Source of the DNA: Steroidobacter agaridevorans
GTDB taxonomy: Bacteria > Pseudomonadota > Gammaproteobacteria > Steroidobacterales > Steroidobacteraceae
NCBI RefSeq assembly: GCF_009932555.1
Contig: NZ_BLJO01000007.1
Coordinates: forward strand, 137,956-201,955
DNA: 64,000 bases
Direction: 5' to 3'
The notes below the pieces were generated by a model, which had not been told where the DNA came from, did no database searches, and worked only from the letters and a program-made list of their open reading frames with translations. Shown piece by piece: positions 29,994 through 39,545 of the stretch (position 1 is the stretch's first letter; each line of letters begins with the position of its first letter). The translations under genes and the position numbers were made by a program.

Positions 29994-31478
29994 ATGAAAT
30001 CCACGAACAACTACCTGCTGCCCGCCGCCTCTGCCGACCCAGGACGCGCCATCCCGACGGATCTGTTGATCGGCGATCGCTGGCGCGGCGGCGCCGAAGG
30101 TCAACGCATCGATGTGATCAATCCCTCGACCGGCGACGTGCTCGCCTCGGTTGCGGATGCGACGGTCAAGGACGGAATCGAATCGATCGAAGCGGCCTCT
30201 CGCGCTGCCCCTGGCTGGGCGGCAACGCCACCGAGAAAGCGCGCCGAGCTGTTGCGCTCGTGCTTCGAACGGATGGTGGCGAACAGCGAATGGCTGGCGC
30301 AACTGATCTCGCTCGAAAACGGGAAGGCGCTGGCGGATGCCAGGAGCGAGGTGCTCTACGCCGCCGAGTTCTTCCGTTGGTATGCCGAGGAAGCCGTGCG
30401 GCTGGAAGGCGAAATCAGCACCGCGCCGAGCGGCGCCAATCGCATCGTGGTGATGTATCAGCCCATTGGCATCTCACTGCTGATCACGCCCTGGAACTTC
30501 CCGGCAGCGATGGCCACACGCAAGATCGCTCCGGCGCTCGCCGCAGGCTGCACCTGCATCCTCAAACCCGCGGAGGAAACACCGCTCACCGCCTACGCGG
30601 TCGCACAGATCATGTTGGAGGCCGGCATTCCTGCCGGCGTCGTCAACGTGATCACAACCGGAAAGCCTGCGGCGGTCGTGAAGGCGATGCTGCACGAGGG
30701 CAGAATTCGCAAACTCTCTTTCACCGGCTCCACCGAAGTGGGCCGTCTGCTGCTGCACGAAGCCGCCGATACGATCGTGAATTGCTCCATGGAATTGGGC
30801 GGCAACGCACCCTTCCTGGTGCTCGACGATGCAAACATTCCGGAGGCGATCGCAGGAGCGATGATCGCGAAAATGCGCAACGGCGGCGAAGCCTGTACCG
30901 CCGCGAATCGGTTCTATGTCCAGCGCGGCGTTTACGAGGAGTTCACCAGGCAACTGGTCGCGAAGATGGGCGCCGTGAAGCTTGGCGATGGCTGCTCACC
31001 GGAAACCGGTTGTGGCGCTCTCATCAATCGGGCAGCCGTGGCCAAGATCGAATCATTGGTCGCGGATGCGGTGAAACGAGGTGCGCGAGTGCTGTTGGGC
31101 GGCGCTGCGCCCTCGCGCCCAGGCTTCTTCTACCCTCCGACGGTATTGACCGACGTCGCCGCCGGCTCGGAGATCCTGAACCAGGAAATCTTCGGCCCGG
31201 TCGCGGTGCTCGTCCCGTTCGACACGGTCGATGAGGCGATCGCCCTTGCGAACGACACCGAGTACGGGCTGGTTGCGTATATCTATACGGGCGATCTCAA
31301 AACCGGGCTGCGCATCGCAGAGCGTCTCGAGAGCGGCATGATCGCGCTCAACCGCGGCTTGGTATCCGACGCCGCCGCTCCCTTCGGCGGCGTGAAACAG
31401 AGCGGCCTCGGACGCGAAGGCTCACATCACGGCATTCGTGAGTTCACCGAAGCCAAGTACATCGCGGTCGAGTGGTAA
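29994..31478 (+). CDS. NAD(P)-dependent aldehyde dehydrogenase, succinate-semialdehyde dehydrogenase-like
   Basis: A 494-residue cytoplasmic enzyme oxidising an aldehyde to its acid. The catalytic Glu is in MELGGNAPF and the catalytic Cys in GGEACTAANR; the cofactor fold has LSFTGSTEVGR and TPWNFPAAM. The C-terminus has FGGVKQSGLGREGSHHGI. The ELGGNAPF and C-x-AANR contexts are those of GabD-type enzymes. It is co-transcribed with the iron alcohol dehydrogenase (10-bp gap) and ends at a convergent hairpin. Confidence 0.92.
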   Translation: MKSTNNYLLPAASADPGRAIPTDLLIGDRWRGGAEGQRIDVINPSTGDVLASVADATVKDGIESIEAASRAAPGWAATPPRKRAELLRSCFERMVANSEWLAQLISLENGKALADARSEVLYAAEFFRWYAEEAVRLEGEISTAPSGANRIVVMYQPIGISLLITPWNFPAAMATRKIAPALAAGCTCILKPAEETPLTAYAVAQIMLEAGIPAGVVNVITTGKPAAVVKAMLHEGRIRKLSFTGSTEVGRLLLHEAADTIVNCSMELGGNAPFLVLDDANIPEAIAGAMIAKMRNGGEACTAANRFYVQRGVYEEFTRQLVAKMGAVKLGDGCSPETGCGALINRAAVAKIESLVADAVKRGARVLLGGAAPSRPGFFYPPTVLTDVAAGSEILNQEIFGPVAVLVPFDTVDEAIALANDTEYGLVAYIYTGDLKTGLRIAERLESGMIALNRGLVSDAAAPFGGVKQSGLGREGSHHGIREFTEAKYIAVEW

Positions 31479-31497
31479 CGGAAACTGCAAATGAAAC

Positions 31498-31524
31498 GTT
31501 GGCGGCCTCAGGCTGGCCGCCAAC
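31498..31524. terminator. Convergent hairpin terminator
   Basis: A 10-bp perfect stem (GTTGGCGGCC / GGCCGCCAAC) with a 7-nt loop fills most of the 54-bp gap between the convergent aldehyde dehydrogenase and enoyl-CoA hydratase genes. Confidence 0.75.
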
Positions 31525-31532
31525 CGGCGCTC

Positions 31533-32315
31533 TTACTTGCCGCTCCACTGCGGCACGCCCTTGTTCTTCGCGACGAAGTTCTGCACACCTCGCTTGAAAT
31601 CTTCGCTGCCGTACACCCGCTCGATCAGATCGTCGATGTTGGGCAGATTGGCGTAGCTCAGTCGCCGGATCATTTCCTTGCTGGCGCGAGTCGTCAGGGG
31701 TGCATTCGACACGGCACGCTGACAAAGCGCATCCACTGCGGCGTCCAGCCCACCGGCATCGACCACGTTGTAAAGCACTCCCCTGCTCATCATTTCCTGC
31801 GCCGAGATCACTTCGCCAAGCAACAACATGCGCTTGGCCATCGTCACGCCGATAGCACCGGCGATGCGGGCACAGCTGCTCATCGACAGACAGTTACCGA
31901 TGGTGCGCCCCAAAGGCGATGCAAAGCGCGCCTCGGGCGTGGCAATGCGAATGTCGGCGGCGCTGAAGATGTTCAGCCCGCCACCCACGGCCCAGCCCTC
32001 GATGATCGCGATCGTGGTCACCGGCAACGCGTCGACCGCGGCCATGCACTCGTCGATGTGACGTTCGTACTCGATGCCATCCCTGCCCGAGGTGAAGCGG
32101 GTAAAGCCGCTGATATCCGTACCGGAGATGAACGCCTTCCCGCCCACGCCGCGAAATGTCACGGCACGAACGCTCGAATCCTGCGCAATGTGCCTGCAGA
32201 CGTCGCGCAGGTCGCACCACATCTGATGCGTCAGGGCGTTGTGCGCGGCCGGATTGTCGAATGAAACCTGCGCGACCGCGTCGTGCTTTGTGTAAATCAG
32301 CTTGCCTTCGCTCAT
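31533..32315 (-). CDS. Enoyl-CoA hydratase/isomerase family protein
   Basis: A 260-residue crotonase-fold enzyme acting on an acyl-CoA. Family landmarks are NPAAHNALT near residue 22, the oxyanion-hole region GKAFISGTDISGF, and IEGWAVGGGLNIFSAADIRIA. In canonical enoyl-CoA hydratases two Glu act in catalysis; here the corresponding segment reads GRTIGNCLSMSSCARI, so the reaction may differ from simple hydration. The start overlaps the CoA-transferase stop as ATGA, which shows coupling in the MFS-CoA transferase-hydratase operon. I chose the ATG at 32315; the longer upstream open frame is antisense-like. Confidence 0.9.
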   Translation of the reverse strand: MSEGKLIYTKHDAVAQVSFDNPAAHNALTHQMWCDLRDVCRHIAQDSSVRAVTFRGVGGKAFISGTDISGFTRFTSGRDGIEYERHIDECMAAVDALPVTTIAIIEGWAVGGGLNIFSAADIRIATPEARFASPLGRTIGNCLSMSSCARIAGAIGVTMAKRMLLLGEVISAQEMMSRGVLYNVVDAGGLDAAVDALCQRAVSNAPLTTRASKEMIRRLSYANLPNIDDLIERVYGSEDFKRGVQNFVAKNKGVPQWSGK

Positions 32316-33541
32316 CGCGCGACTGCCTTTTGTCCGGAAGACTGCAGCAGACCTTTCTCGCTCAACTCGCGACGAATCTCGTCGCCATGCTGATCGAGCA
32401 AGGGCGGTGCATGACGCACCTGCTGCGGCGTGCCCCGCATCTTGACCGGAAAGCCGAGCGCGCGGAACGAACCTTCCACCGGATGCGGAATATTCATGAC
32501 CATTTCGCGCGCGGCCACGTGATCGCTCGCGAGTGCCTGCTCGTAGTTGTAGATCGGGCCCGCTGGCACACCGGCAGCCAGCAGCGCCTCGACCCATGCG
32601 TGCACCGTGCGCTGTGCCAGCGTCGGCCGCAATTCCTCGATCAGTTCGACGCGATTGGTCACTCGCAGAGCGTTGGTCGAAAACCGGGGATCCGAATTCA
32701 GCTCCGGCCGTTTCACCACGTCGAGGAACGTGAGCCACAGTTTTTGATTGGCCGCGCCGATGACGAAATAACCATCGGAGGCCTGCACGGCCTGATACGG
32801 CGCGGACATGCGATTTGCGCTGCCGATCGGCTGCGGCGATTTGCCGGTGCCCCACAATTCGGTCGTCTCCCACACCGACAGGCCGAGTGCCGCTTCCAGC
32901 AGCGAAGCGTCGATGAACTGGCCACGGCCGGATTTTTCTCTGCCCATGAGCGCGCTCAGAATGCCATAGGTCGCAAACAAGCCCGCGCCCAGATCCGCCA
33001 CCGGAATGCCGTTCTTGACCGGTTCGGAGCCGGGCAGTCCGGTGGCGCTCAACGCGCCCGACATGGCCTGCGCGATCAAATCGAATCCTGGACGTTGCGC
33101 CCACGGCCCGGTCTGACCGAACCCTGAAATGCTCGCGTACACCAGTCGCGGATTCATTTCCGCCAGCGTTTCGTAACCCATGCCGAGCCGGGCAGCGACG
33201 CCGGGGCGCGCGTTCTCCACCAACACGTCCGCTGTTTTCACGAGTGCGTACAGCACGTCGCGATCGGCGGGATTCTTCAGATCGAGTGCGATGCTGCGCT
33301 TGTTACGATTCAGCGCGAGAAAACCCGGACTGTCCTCGCCTTTCAGACGAAAGCCCATCGAGTGCCTCGTCGAGTCACCGACCTTCGGCGGCTCGATCTT
33401 GATGACATCGGCCCCCATGTCGCCCAACAACATGCAACAGAATGGCCCCGCCATCACTTGCGTGATATCCAGCACGCGGATACCGGCCAGTGGCAAGTGG
33501 GCATGCTCGTTCTGAATCGATGTATCCACGATCGTTCTCAT
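32312..33541 (-). CDS. CaiB/BaiF family (class III) CoA-transferase
   Basis: A 409-residue enzyme that moves CoA between acids, typically activating a carboxylate for the downstream crotonase-type enzyme. It has LPLAGIRVLDITQVMAGPF, LGDMGADVIKIEPP, LNRNKRSIALDLK and the catalytic Asp in PGFDLIAQAMSG. Both ends overlap neighbours as ATGA, giving a compact operon with the MFS gene upstream and the hydratase gene downstream. Substrates of this family (formyl-, succinyl-, carnitine- and bile-acid-CoA) cannot be separated by eye. Confidence 0.93.
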   Translation of the reverse strand: MRTIVDTSIQNEHAHLPLAGIRVLDITQVMAGPFCCMLLGDMGADVIKIEPPKVGDSTRHSMGFRLKGEDSPGFLALNRNKRSIALDLKNPADRDVLYALVKTADVLVENARPGVAARLGMGYETLAEMNPRLVYASISGFGQTGPWAQRPGFDLIAQAMSGALSATGLPGSEPVKNGIPVADLGAGLFATYGILSALMGREKSGRGQFIDASLLEAALGLSVWETTELWGTGKSPQPIGSANRMSAPYQAVQASDGYFVIGAANQKLWLTFLDVVKRPELNSDPRFSTNALRVTNRVELIEELRPTLAQRTVHAWVEALLAAGVPAGPIYNYEQALASDHVAAREMVMNIPHPVEGSFRALGFPVKMRGTPQQVRHAPPLLDQHGDEIRRELSEKGLLQSSGQKAVAR

Positions 33542-34857
33542 TGCTCAAGGCCAGGTTGGTCGAGATGCCGCGTCGGATCGACCAGCAGCCAGGCGAAGGC
33601 GCCAATGACTGCGAGGGCTGCCGCCACGAAGAAGGCAGACTTCCATCCAAATTCGGCCGCGATCCAAGGGGTCAGCGACGCGGTGATGGCTCCGCCCACC
33701 TGACAGCCCATGTTCATCACGCCGGCGACGACACCTGCATGCGGACCGGCGAAATCCGCAGTCACCGACCAGTAGGCGCTCTGCGAAAGATAAATCGCTC
33801 CGGCGCCGCCGGCCAGGATCACGGTCGCGACGCCGGCACTGTCGGCCATCGATCCCAACGCCAGAAATATTGCCGTCAACAGCAGCGCAACCACCGGCAA
33901 GCCGCAACGTCCCCACCGCAACCCGTGGCGTTTGACCACGGCATCGTTGATCACACCGCCCAGTAGGCAACAAATCGTCATGGCGATGAACGGCAGCATG
34001 CTGTAGAGCGCGCTGGTCTTCAGATTCAACCCGCGCGCTTCGGCGAGATAGATAAAGAACCAGCTGAAAAAAATCCACACTACATAGCCGAACGTGAAGT
34101 AGCTGATCGTGAGGGCCCACACATCGCGGTTGGCGAAAATACGCCGCCAGGGAATCGGCGGTCGCGCCGCTGGCGTAGCCGCATCGATGCCTGCGCGAAT
34201 GTGCTCGAGCTCCGCATCGGAAACACGCGGGTGTTCATCGGGGCGATCGCGAGCCGCGACGTACCAGACGAGTCCCACGATACAGCCGACGACGGCGCAG
34301 AACCAGAAAGACGCGCGCCAGCCGTGCGACTCGACGATCGCGTTCAAGAGCGGAGGTGTGAGGCCCGCGCCTGCGCCAACACCGGCGAATATCCATCCAT
34401 TGGCCTTGCCACGCTCGTGCACCGGCACCCAGCGAGCAACGAACTGATTGGCGGCCGGATAGATGACCGACTCGCCGACGCCCAATCCGAATCGCACCAG
34501 AATGAGCGCCAGCAATGCGTGACCCGCCGTGGGTGAAACAATTGCAGTGAGCCCCGTGAACACGCCCCACCACAGAACTCCGAGGGTCAGGACGTTTCTG
34601 GGCCCGAGGCGCACCGCCAGCCATCCCGCCGGAATCTGAAATCCCGCGTACCCAATCAAGAATGCGCTGAACACCCAGCCCAGCTGGACCTGGGTCAGGC
34701 CGTACTCCTGCGCCAGCGCGACCCCCGCGATGGAAATGTTGGTCCGGTCCAGAAAGGCGACTGTGCTGAGAAGAAACAGCACAAACACCAATAAGGCGCG
34801 CACCGGGACCACAGTCGGCCGGACCAGTTGTCGGACTTTTGTTGCCGCGGCTGTCAT
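33538..34857 (-). CDS. MFS transporter, ACS-type organic-acid carrier
   Basis: Inner-membrane carrier of about 439 residues with 12 membrane helices. Motifs: FLDRTNISIAGVAL in helix 1, PAGWLAVRLGPRNVLT between helices 2 and 3, and RFGLGVGESVIYPAANQ in helix 4, as in the anion:cation symporters. The ATG at 34857 gives the natural N-terminus. The candidate GntR operator (34857-34873) starts exactly at this codon and covers the place of the ribosome site. It is the first gene of the operon with the CoA-transferase and hydratase genes, and probably imports their substrate acid. Confidence 0.9.
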   Translation of the reverse strand: MTAAATKVRQLVRPTVVPVRALLVFVLFLLSTVAFLDRTNISIAGVALAQEYGLTQVQLGWVFSAFLIGYAGFQIPAGWLAVRLGPRNVLTLGVLWWGVFTGLTAIVSPTAGHALLALILVRFGLGVGESVIYPAANQFVARWVPVHERGKANGWIFAGVGAGAGLTPPLLNAIVESHGWRASFWFCAVVGCIVGLVWYVAARDRPDEHPRVSDAELEHIRAGIDAATPAARPPIPWRRIFANRDVWALTISYFTFGYVVWIFFSWFFIYLAEARGLNLKTSALYSMLPFIAMTICCLLGGVINDAVVKRHGLRWGRCGLPVVALLLTAIFLALGSMADSAGVATVILAGGAGAIYLSQSAYWSVTADFAGPHAGVVAGVMNMGCQVGGAITASLTPWIAAEFGWKSAFFVAAALAVIGAFAWLLVDPTRHLDQPGLEQ

Positions 34858-34873
34858 ATCGTATATGCTATCG
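34857..34873. promoter_or_regulatory. Candidate GntR operator at the divergent MFS/bicupin promoter
   Basis: TATCGTATATGCTATCG matches the 17-mer at 28687 at 15 of 17 positions and keeps the same dyad. It touches the MFS start codon and lies 59 bp upstream of the bicupin start, so one bound repressor could block both directions. Further AT-rich repeats (GGATATGGTATTGG) follow to 34886. Confidence 0.6.
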
Positions 34874-34931
34874 GATATGGTATTGGACAACAACGCCACG
34901 GACGTAGATTCGTGGCTAGGGGGAAGAGCGC

Positions 34932-35849
34932 GTGACCAGCCGGGCCTTCGTTGCACTGTTGCTCGTGTCCGCCGCGACGTTTGCGGCCGATACACCGCAG
35001 CCATCGACCAGCGCACCGCTGGAGCGGCGGATCGCGCATACCGATCCGGCCACCTTTCGCTCCCTGACGGGCGTGCACGGTGGCGCGGGGTCGATGAATT
35101 TCGGCGTGCTGTTCGGGAGTGACGCGCTCGCCACCAATCTCATCTTTCTCCATCGCGGCGTGATCCAGCCCCGCAGCGGCATCGGCCAGCACTTTCATAA
35201 TTACTGCGAAGAGATGTTCGTCATCCTCGACGGCGAGGCCGAGTTCACGATCGATGGGCGCACTTCTCTTATTAAAGGTCCCGCGGGCGCGCCGAATCGA
35301 CTGGGGCACTCGCACGCAATCTACAACCCGACCGACCGGCCACTTCAGTGGCTCAACATCAATGTAGGGACGTCGAAGACCTACGATGCGTTCGACCTGG
35401 GCGATGCACGCGTCGGTGTCCCGCTCGATCCGGTGCCGCAGTTCATCTCGATGCGGCTCGATCGCGATCTGCTGAAGCCGCTCGATGCCATGAACGGCGG
35501 CAAAGGCCGCGTGCAATATCGTCGCGCGCTCGAACCCAGCGTGTTCTTCACCACCTGGTCTTACGTCGATCACCTCCTCTTGTCCCCGGGCACGAGCGTC
35601 GGGCCGCAAATCCTCGCAGATATGAGCGAGATGTACTACGTGATCTCCGGCGCCGGCACGGTAACCGTGGATGCCGAGCGCGCCAGCATTCGCACCGGCG
35701 ATGCAATTGCGATCGATCCTGGCCGCTCCAAATCTTTCAGCAACGAAACCGCCGCACCGCTGGAGCTCATGATCGTCGGTGTCGCGCGCGACATGGCCGC
35801 AAAGACCGCCCTACTCCATCAGCCCCGTCCTCCTCGGAAGCAACAATGA
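34932..35849 (+). CDS. Secreted bicupin protein
   Basis: A 305-residue exported protein (signal peptide ..LVSAATFA) with two cupin barrels. The first has [20 protein letters not shown] with His and Glu metal ligands and a later His ([10 protein letters not shown]). The second ([16 protein letters not shown]) lacks most metal ligands, so it is probably structural. The start is GTG at 34932, with a strong GGGGGAAGAG ribosome site. Its stop overlaps the quinoprotein start as ATGA. The role is unknown: it may be an isomerase, dioxygenase or binding protein acting with the periplasmic oxidation pathway. Confidence 0.88.
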   Translation: MTSRAFVALLLVSAATFAADTPQPSTSAPLERRIAHTDPATFRSLTGVHGGAGSMNFGVLFGSDALATNLIFLHRGVIQPRSGIGQHFHNYCEEMFVILDGEAEFTIDGRTSLIKGPAGAPNRLGHSHAIYNPTDRPLQWLNINVGTSKTYDAFDLGDARVGVPLDPVPQFISMRLDRDLLKPLDAMNGGKGRVQYRRALEPSVFFTTWSYVDHLLLSPGTSVGPQILADMSEMYYVISGAGTVTVDAERASIRTGDAIAIDPGRSKSFSNETAAPLELMIVGVARDMAAKTALLHQPRPPRKQQ

Positions 35850-37753
35850 AGCGAACGATCGTCATCGCCGCCGCTGGCGCCCTGATGACCGCGTGCACGA
35901 GCGCGCCAGTCTCGGTTGACTGGCCAACTTACCATCGCGATGCCGGCGGCACGCGCTTCTCGCCGCTCGATCAGATCACACCGGCGAATGTTTCCAAATT
36001 GCAGGTCGCCTGGACGTACCACATGAAGCCGCCCAGCGCGACGCCGACTCCAGCGCCGCAGCCACCGTCGAGCGATGCTGGCGATGAAATTCCCATGCGT
36101 CGCAGCCGCTTCATTCCCTCGGAGGCGACCCCGCTGGTCGTGAACGGCCGGATGTTTCTATCGACACCGTATGGGCGCGTCGTGGCGCTGGACCCGGACA
36201 ACGGCAGTGAGCTGTGGGTGTACGAGTTGCCCAATCACGATCAGCCATCGACACGCGGGGTCGAGTATTGGCCGGGCGTCGACGCTGCGGAGCCCGCGAT
36301 TTTCTTCGGCACGCGCAGTGGCAAGCTCATCAAGCTGTCTGCGGCAACCGGCAAGCCGATCGCGAGTTTCGGTAAGGATGGGTTGCTCGACATGAAGACA
36401 CCCGAGGTCATGAACGGCGCGCCACGCGCACCCTTGGGGATGAGCTCGCCGCCGCTTACTTATAAGAACCTGGTCATCACCGGCTCGCGCGTGCAGGAAA
36501 CGCCGTCGTTAGGCGCTGCAGGCGACGTGCGCGCTTGGGACGCTCGCACCGGCCAGCTCGTTTGGACATTTCATACCGTGCCCCGGCCCGGTGAATTCGG
36601 TCACGACACGTGGGCAGGCGACAGCTGGAAAAACCGTTCCGGCGTGAACGTGTGGACATCGCTGGTGCTCGATGCCGAGCGCGGCATCGTGTACCTGCCC
36701 GTGGGCGCGCCCGCCTTCGACCGCTGGGGCGGCGATCGCGAGGGCGCCAATCTCTTCAGCAATTCCATCGTCGCCGTCGAGGCCGCCACGGGCAAATACC
36801 TGTGGCATTTTCAAACCGTACACCACGATATCTGGGATCTCGATCTGCCGGCCGCGACGCTCGTCGATGTGAAGAAGAACGGCAGGACGATTCCCGCGAT
36901 CGCCGTGATGAACAAGACTGCGATGCTGTTTCTGCTCGACCGCGTCACCGGCAAGCCCATTTACGAGATCAAAGAAGTCCCGGTGCCGACGCAGACGGAT
37001 ATTCCCGATGAAACACCCTGGCCTACGCAGCCCATGCCGGTTGCGCCGCCGCCGCTTGCGCAACTCGAATTCAAGACGTCGGATCTGGCGAATCTCACTC
37101 CCGAACACCGCGCGTACTGCGAACAACTGATCCGCGAAAAGAACATTGTCGAGAGTCGCGCGTTTCAACCGCTGCGCGGCGACTCCGCCGTCGCGAGCTT
37201 TCCCGGCAGCCTCGGCGGCGTCGACTGGGGCGGCGGCGCATTCGATGCGCGGCTCGGATACTTCGTGGTGAATATCAACGAGCTGGCCAGCCCCCAGCAG
37301 CTCGCGAAGCGACCCGATGGCTCGTGGGGACTGAAAGATGGATACGTCTACTTCTGGAATCACGAGACGCGTCTGCCCTGCCAGCAACCTCCCTGGGGCA
37401 GCCTGGTTGCAGTGGACGTCAACACTGGAACCATTGCCTGGCGCTCCACCTTGGGCGTCAGCGACAACTTGCCAGAGCATCTGAAGAACACCGGCCGCAT
37501 CAGCGCGGGCGGGCCGATCCTCACAGCCAGCGGCTTGACCTTCATCGGCGCCACGGACGACAACCGCATTCGCGCCTTCGACACTCGCACCGGCGCTGAA
37601 CTGTGGACTTTCAAACTGCCGGCATCGATCTACGCGACGCCGATCACCTATCGGGGCAAGGGCGGCAAGCAGTTCGTTGCGGCCGTCAACACCGGCGGCT
37701 TCGCGGGCAGTCCGGTCGAGAGCGACACGGTCACCACGTTCGCCCTCCCATAA
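35846..37753 (+). CDS. PQQ-dependent dehydrogenase (quinoprotein glucose dehydrogenase-like lipoprotein)
   Basis: A periplasmic quinoprotein of 635 residues. The N-terminus is a lipoprotein signal with lipobox LMTAC (Cys17), so it should be anchored to a membrane from the periplasmic side. The eight-bladed propeller is like the C-terminal domain of membrane glucose dehydrogenase ([47 protein letters not shown]-like end) but lacks that enzyme's membrane helices. A Pro-rich insert ([10 protein letters not shown]) lies near residue 65. It is coupled to the bicupin gene upstream and to cytochrome c downstream, so it probably oxidises an alcohol or aldose and reduces that cytochrome. No PQQ synthesis gene is in the window. 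Confidence 0.92.
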   Translation: MKRTIVIAAAGALMTACTSAPVSVDWPTYHRDAGGTRFSPLDQITPANVSKLQVAWTYHMKPPSATPTPAPQPPSSDAGDEIPMRRSRFIPSEATPLVVNGRMFLSTPYGRVVALDPDNGSELWVYELPNHDQPSTRGVEYWPGVDAAEPAIFFGTRSGKLIKLSAATGKPIASFGKDGLLDMKTPEVMNGAPRAPLGMSSPPLTYKNLVITGSRVQETPSLGAAGDVRAWDARTGQLVWTFHTVPRPGEFGHDTWAGDSWKNRSGVNVWTSLVLDAERGIVYLPVGAPAFDRWGGDREGANLFSNSIVAVEAATGKYLWHFQTVHHDIWDLDLPAATLVDVKKNGRTIPAIAVMNKTAMLFLLDRVTGKPIYEIKEVPVPTQTDIPDETPWPTQPMPVAPPPLAQLEFKTSDLANLTPEHRAYCEQLIREKNIVESRAFQPLRGDSAVASFPGSLGGVDWGGGAFDARLGYFVVNINELASPQQLAKRPDGSWGLKDGYVYFWNHETRLPCQQPPWGSLVAVDVNTGTIAWRSTLGVSDNLPEHLKNTGRISAGGPILTASGLTFIGATDDNRIRAFDTRTGAELWTFKLPASIYATPITYRGKGGKQFVAAVNTGGFAGSPVESDTVTTFALP

Positions 37754-37765
37754 GTGAAGTCACTC

Positions 37766-38062
37766 ATGTTTCATTCGACCCGCCTCGCCAGGATCGCGAT
37801 CCTCGCATCGATCTTCGCCGGCCTGCCGCTCTGGGCAGAGCAGGCGCCGAGCGAGCCGCCCGCCGGGCCGGGGCTCGAGCTCATTCAGCGCAGCTGCATC
37901 AGCTGCCACGACATCTACATGATCACGACCAAGCGCAAGACACCGCAGCAGTGGGCGGAGGTCATGGATCTGATGGCTGCCCGCGGCGCCGAAGTGACGC
38001 CGGAAGAAATGCAGGTCATCGAAGCTTACTTGTCGCAGAACTTCTCGGCGTCGACCCATTGA
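37766..38062 (+). CDS. Small c-type cytochrome partner of the quinoprotein
   Basis: A protein of about 98 residues with a signal peptide (..FAGLPLWA) and one haem-binding site CISCH. A distal Met is likely in the QVIEAYLSQNF-type C-terminus or MITTKR, but the axial ligand is not certain. The ATG at 37766 has GTGAAG 5-6 nt upstream; a GTG at 37754 directly after the quinoprotein stop is the alternative. It is the likely electron acceptor of the PQQ dehydrogenase. Confidence 0.88.
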   Translation: MFHSTRLARIAILASIFAGLPLWAEQAPSEPPAGPGLELIQRSCISCHDIYMITTKRKTPQQWAEVMDLMAARGAEVTPEEMQVIEAYLSQNFSASTH

Positions 38063-38075
38063 ATCGAGGATCCCC

Positions 38076-38501
38076 ATGAACAGACGAAACTGGCTGAAGA
38101 CTCTCGCTTGGTTCACCGCTGGCGGCGCCGCCGCCGCGAACCCCATCGCTCGAGCGGCGAGTTCCGCGGGCGAAGCGAAAAAGCCCATCGTCCTGTATTG
38201 CGATCTGGCCATCGATCCCGCTCGCGAGCAGGAAATGCTCGATGCCTATCACAATCACTTCAAACCCGTCGCACAGAAACATCGCGGCTATGTCGACCTG
38301 AAGATGCTCAAGCTGCGCAAGGTCATTCAAGGCGGTCCCGCGCCGGCGAAGAGCGTCAACTATCGCTTTCAGTTGACCTACGAGAGCGAGGAGCTGCGCC
38401 AGCAATGGATCGCCTCCGCCGATCACGTCAAGTATTGGCCGATGATCGAGAACACCGTTGCCGACAAGGGCTATCTGGTGCTGCTCACCGACGCTGTCTG
38501 A
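38076..38501 (+). CDS. Tat-exported small protein, dimeric alpha/beta-barrel-like
   Basis: A 141-residue protein with a twin-arginine signal (NRRNWLKTLAWFTAGGAAAA). The mature part of about 110 residues (IVLYCDLAIDPAREQEMLDAYH .. RFQLTYESEELRQQW .. MIENTVADKGYLVLL) has the strand-helix pattern of ABM/EthD-like dimeric barrels. I do not recognise a named family. GAGGA lies 6 nt before the ATG. It stands between the cytochrome and the SMP-30 lactonase genes, so it probably acts on a product of the quinoprotein. Function unknown. Confidence 0.75.
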   Translation: MNRRNWLKTLAWFTAGGAAAANPIARAASSAGEAKKPIVLYCDLAIDPAREQEMLDAYHNHFKPVAQKHRGYVDLKMLKLRKVIQGGPAPAKSVNYRFQLTYESEELRQQWIASADHVKYWPMIENTVADKGYLVLLTDAV

Positions 38502-38513
38502 GCGAGGCGTACC

Positions 38514-39524
38514 ATGAACGTCATTCGTCACACTGGGTTTGCGTTGCTGAGCGTGGTTGCGAGCATTGCTGCGCACAGCGTTGCCGCCGCCGATACGGCC
38601 TCTACGCGTATCGAGCGCATGGACCCTGCGCTGGATTCCATCATCGCGCCGGGAACGGCGATCGAACGCGTCGCGACTGGATTCAAGTTCACCGAAGGCC
38701 CGATGTGGCGCGAGGGCCGGCTCTGGTTCTCGGACCTGCGCGACAACAAAGTGTATGCGGTCAGTCGCAGCGGCAAGGTCGAGCTACTGATCGAGCGCGC
38801 CGGCGGCCTCGATCCGTTTCCGGCCGACTCGTATCTCGGCTCGAACGCCATGGCCACCGACCAGGACGGCTCGGTGCTACTGGTCCAGCAAGGGGGGCGC
38901 AAGATCGTTCGTCTCGACGCACATCTCGAGCCCACCCCGTTACTGGAACGCTACCAAGGCAAGAAACTCAACAGCCCGAACGACCTGGTGTTTGCGCCGG
39001 ACGGCTCGCTGTGGTTCACCGATCCGCCGTTCGGCCTGTCGGGCATGGACAAGGATCCCGCGAAGGAGCTGCCGTTCAACGCTGTTTATCGCTACGCCAA
39101 CGGCAAGCTCGACGCAGTGATCAAGGATCTCACTCTGCCCAACGGTCTCGCCTTCTCGCCCGATGGCAAGACACTGTACGTCGCCAACTTCGGGCCGGAG
39201 CGATTCGTCAACGCGTACGACGTCAAGGCCGATGGCGCCGTCAGCAACGCTCGCACACTCATCAAGTACGCTCCCGACGAGCGGCGCCCCGGCGGACCGG
39301 ACGGCCTCAAAGTCGATAGCGCGGGCAATGTCTGGACGACCGGTCCGGGCGGCATTCGCGTCATCTCACCTCGTGGAAAAGTGCTCGGGCAAATCGTACT
39401 GCCGGAAGTGGCCGCCAATCTCGCGTTCGCCGAGCAAGGCAAGGTGATCTACATCACCGCCTCCTCGAGTATCTACAAACTCGCTGTGCGCACGCCTGGC
39501 GCAATGCCGCTGTATCAACGCTGA
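38514..39524 (+). CDS. SMP-30/gluconolactonase/LRE family protein (periplasmic lactonase)
   Basis: A six-bladed propeller hydrolase of 336 residues with a signal peptide (..AHSVAAAD). Metal ligands typical of the family are visible: Glu in FKFTEGPMW, Asn in LNSPNDLVF and Asp in LAFSPDGKTL. It should hydrolyse a lactone; next to a quinoprotein dehydrogenase, the simplest role is opening the lactone made by oxidation of a sugar or diol. It follows the Tat protein by 12 bp and precedes the cupin gene by 21 bp in one operon. Confidence 0.92.
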   Translation: MNVIRHTGFALLSVVASIAAHSVAAADTASTRIERMDPALDSIIAPGTAIERVATGFKFTEGPMWREGRLWFSDLRDNKVYAVSRSGKVELLIERAGGLDPFPADSYLGSNAMATDQDGSVLLVQQGGRKIVRLDAHLEPTPLLERYQGKKLNSPNDLVFAPDGSLWFTDPPFGLSGMDKDPAKELPFNAVYRYANGKLDAVIKDLTLPNGLAFSPDGKTLYVANFGPERFVNAYDVKADGAVSNARTLIKYAPDERRPGGPDGLKVDSAGNVWTTGPGGIRVISPRGKVLGQIVLPEVAANLAFAEQGKVIYITASSSIYKLAVRTPGAMPLYQR

Positions 39525-39545
39525 AGGTTCAAGAATGGAGACGCC

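Noticed and set aside
29994-31478. Firm assignment as succinate-semialdehyde dehydrogenase
   Set aside because: The GabD-like motifs support the subfamily, but closely related enzymes oxidise other semialdehydes, so the call was kept general.
32316-33104. Upstream extension of the enoyl-CoA hydratase frame
   Set aside because: It is out of frame with the CoA-transferase gene that it overlaps, and the family homology starts at 32315.
35348-35845. N-terminal extension of the PQQ dehydrogenase frame
   Set aside because: It lies in the bicupin gene in another frame. The lipoprotein signal starting at 35846 and ATGA overlap mark the true start.
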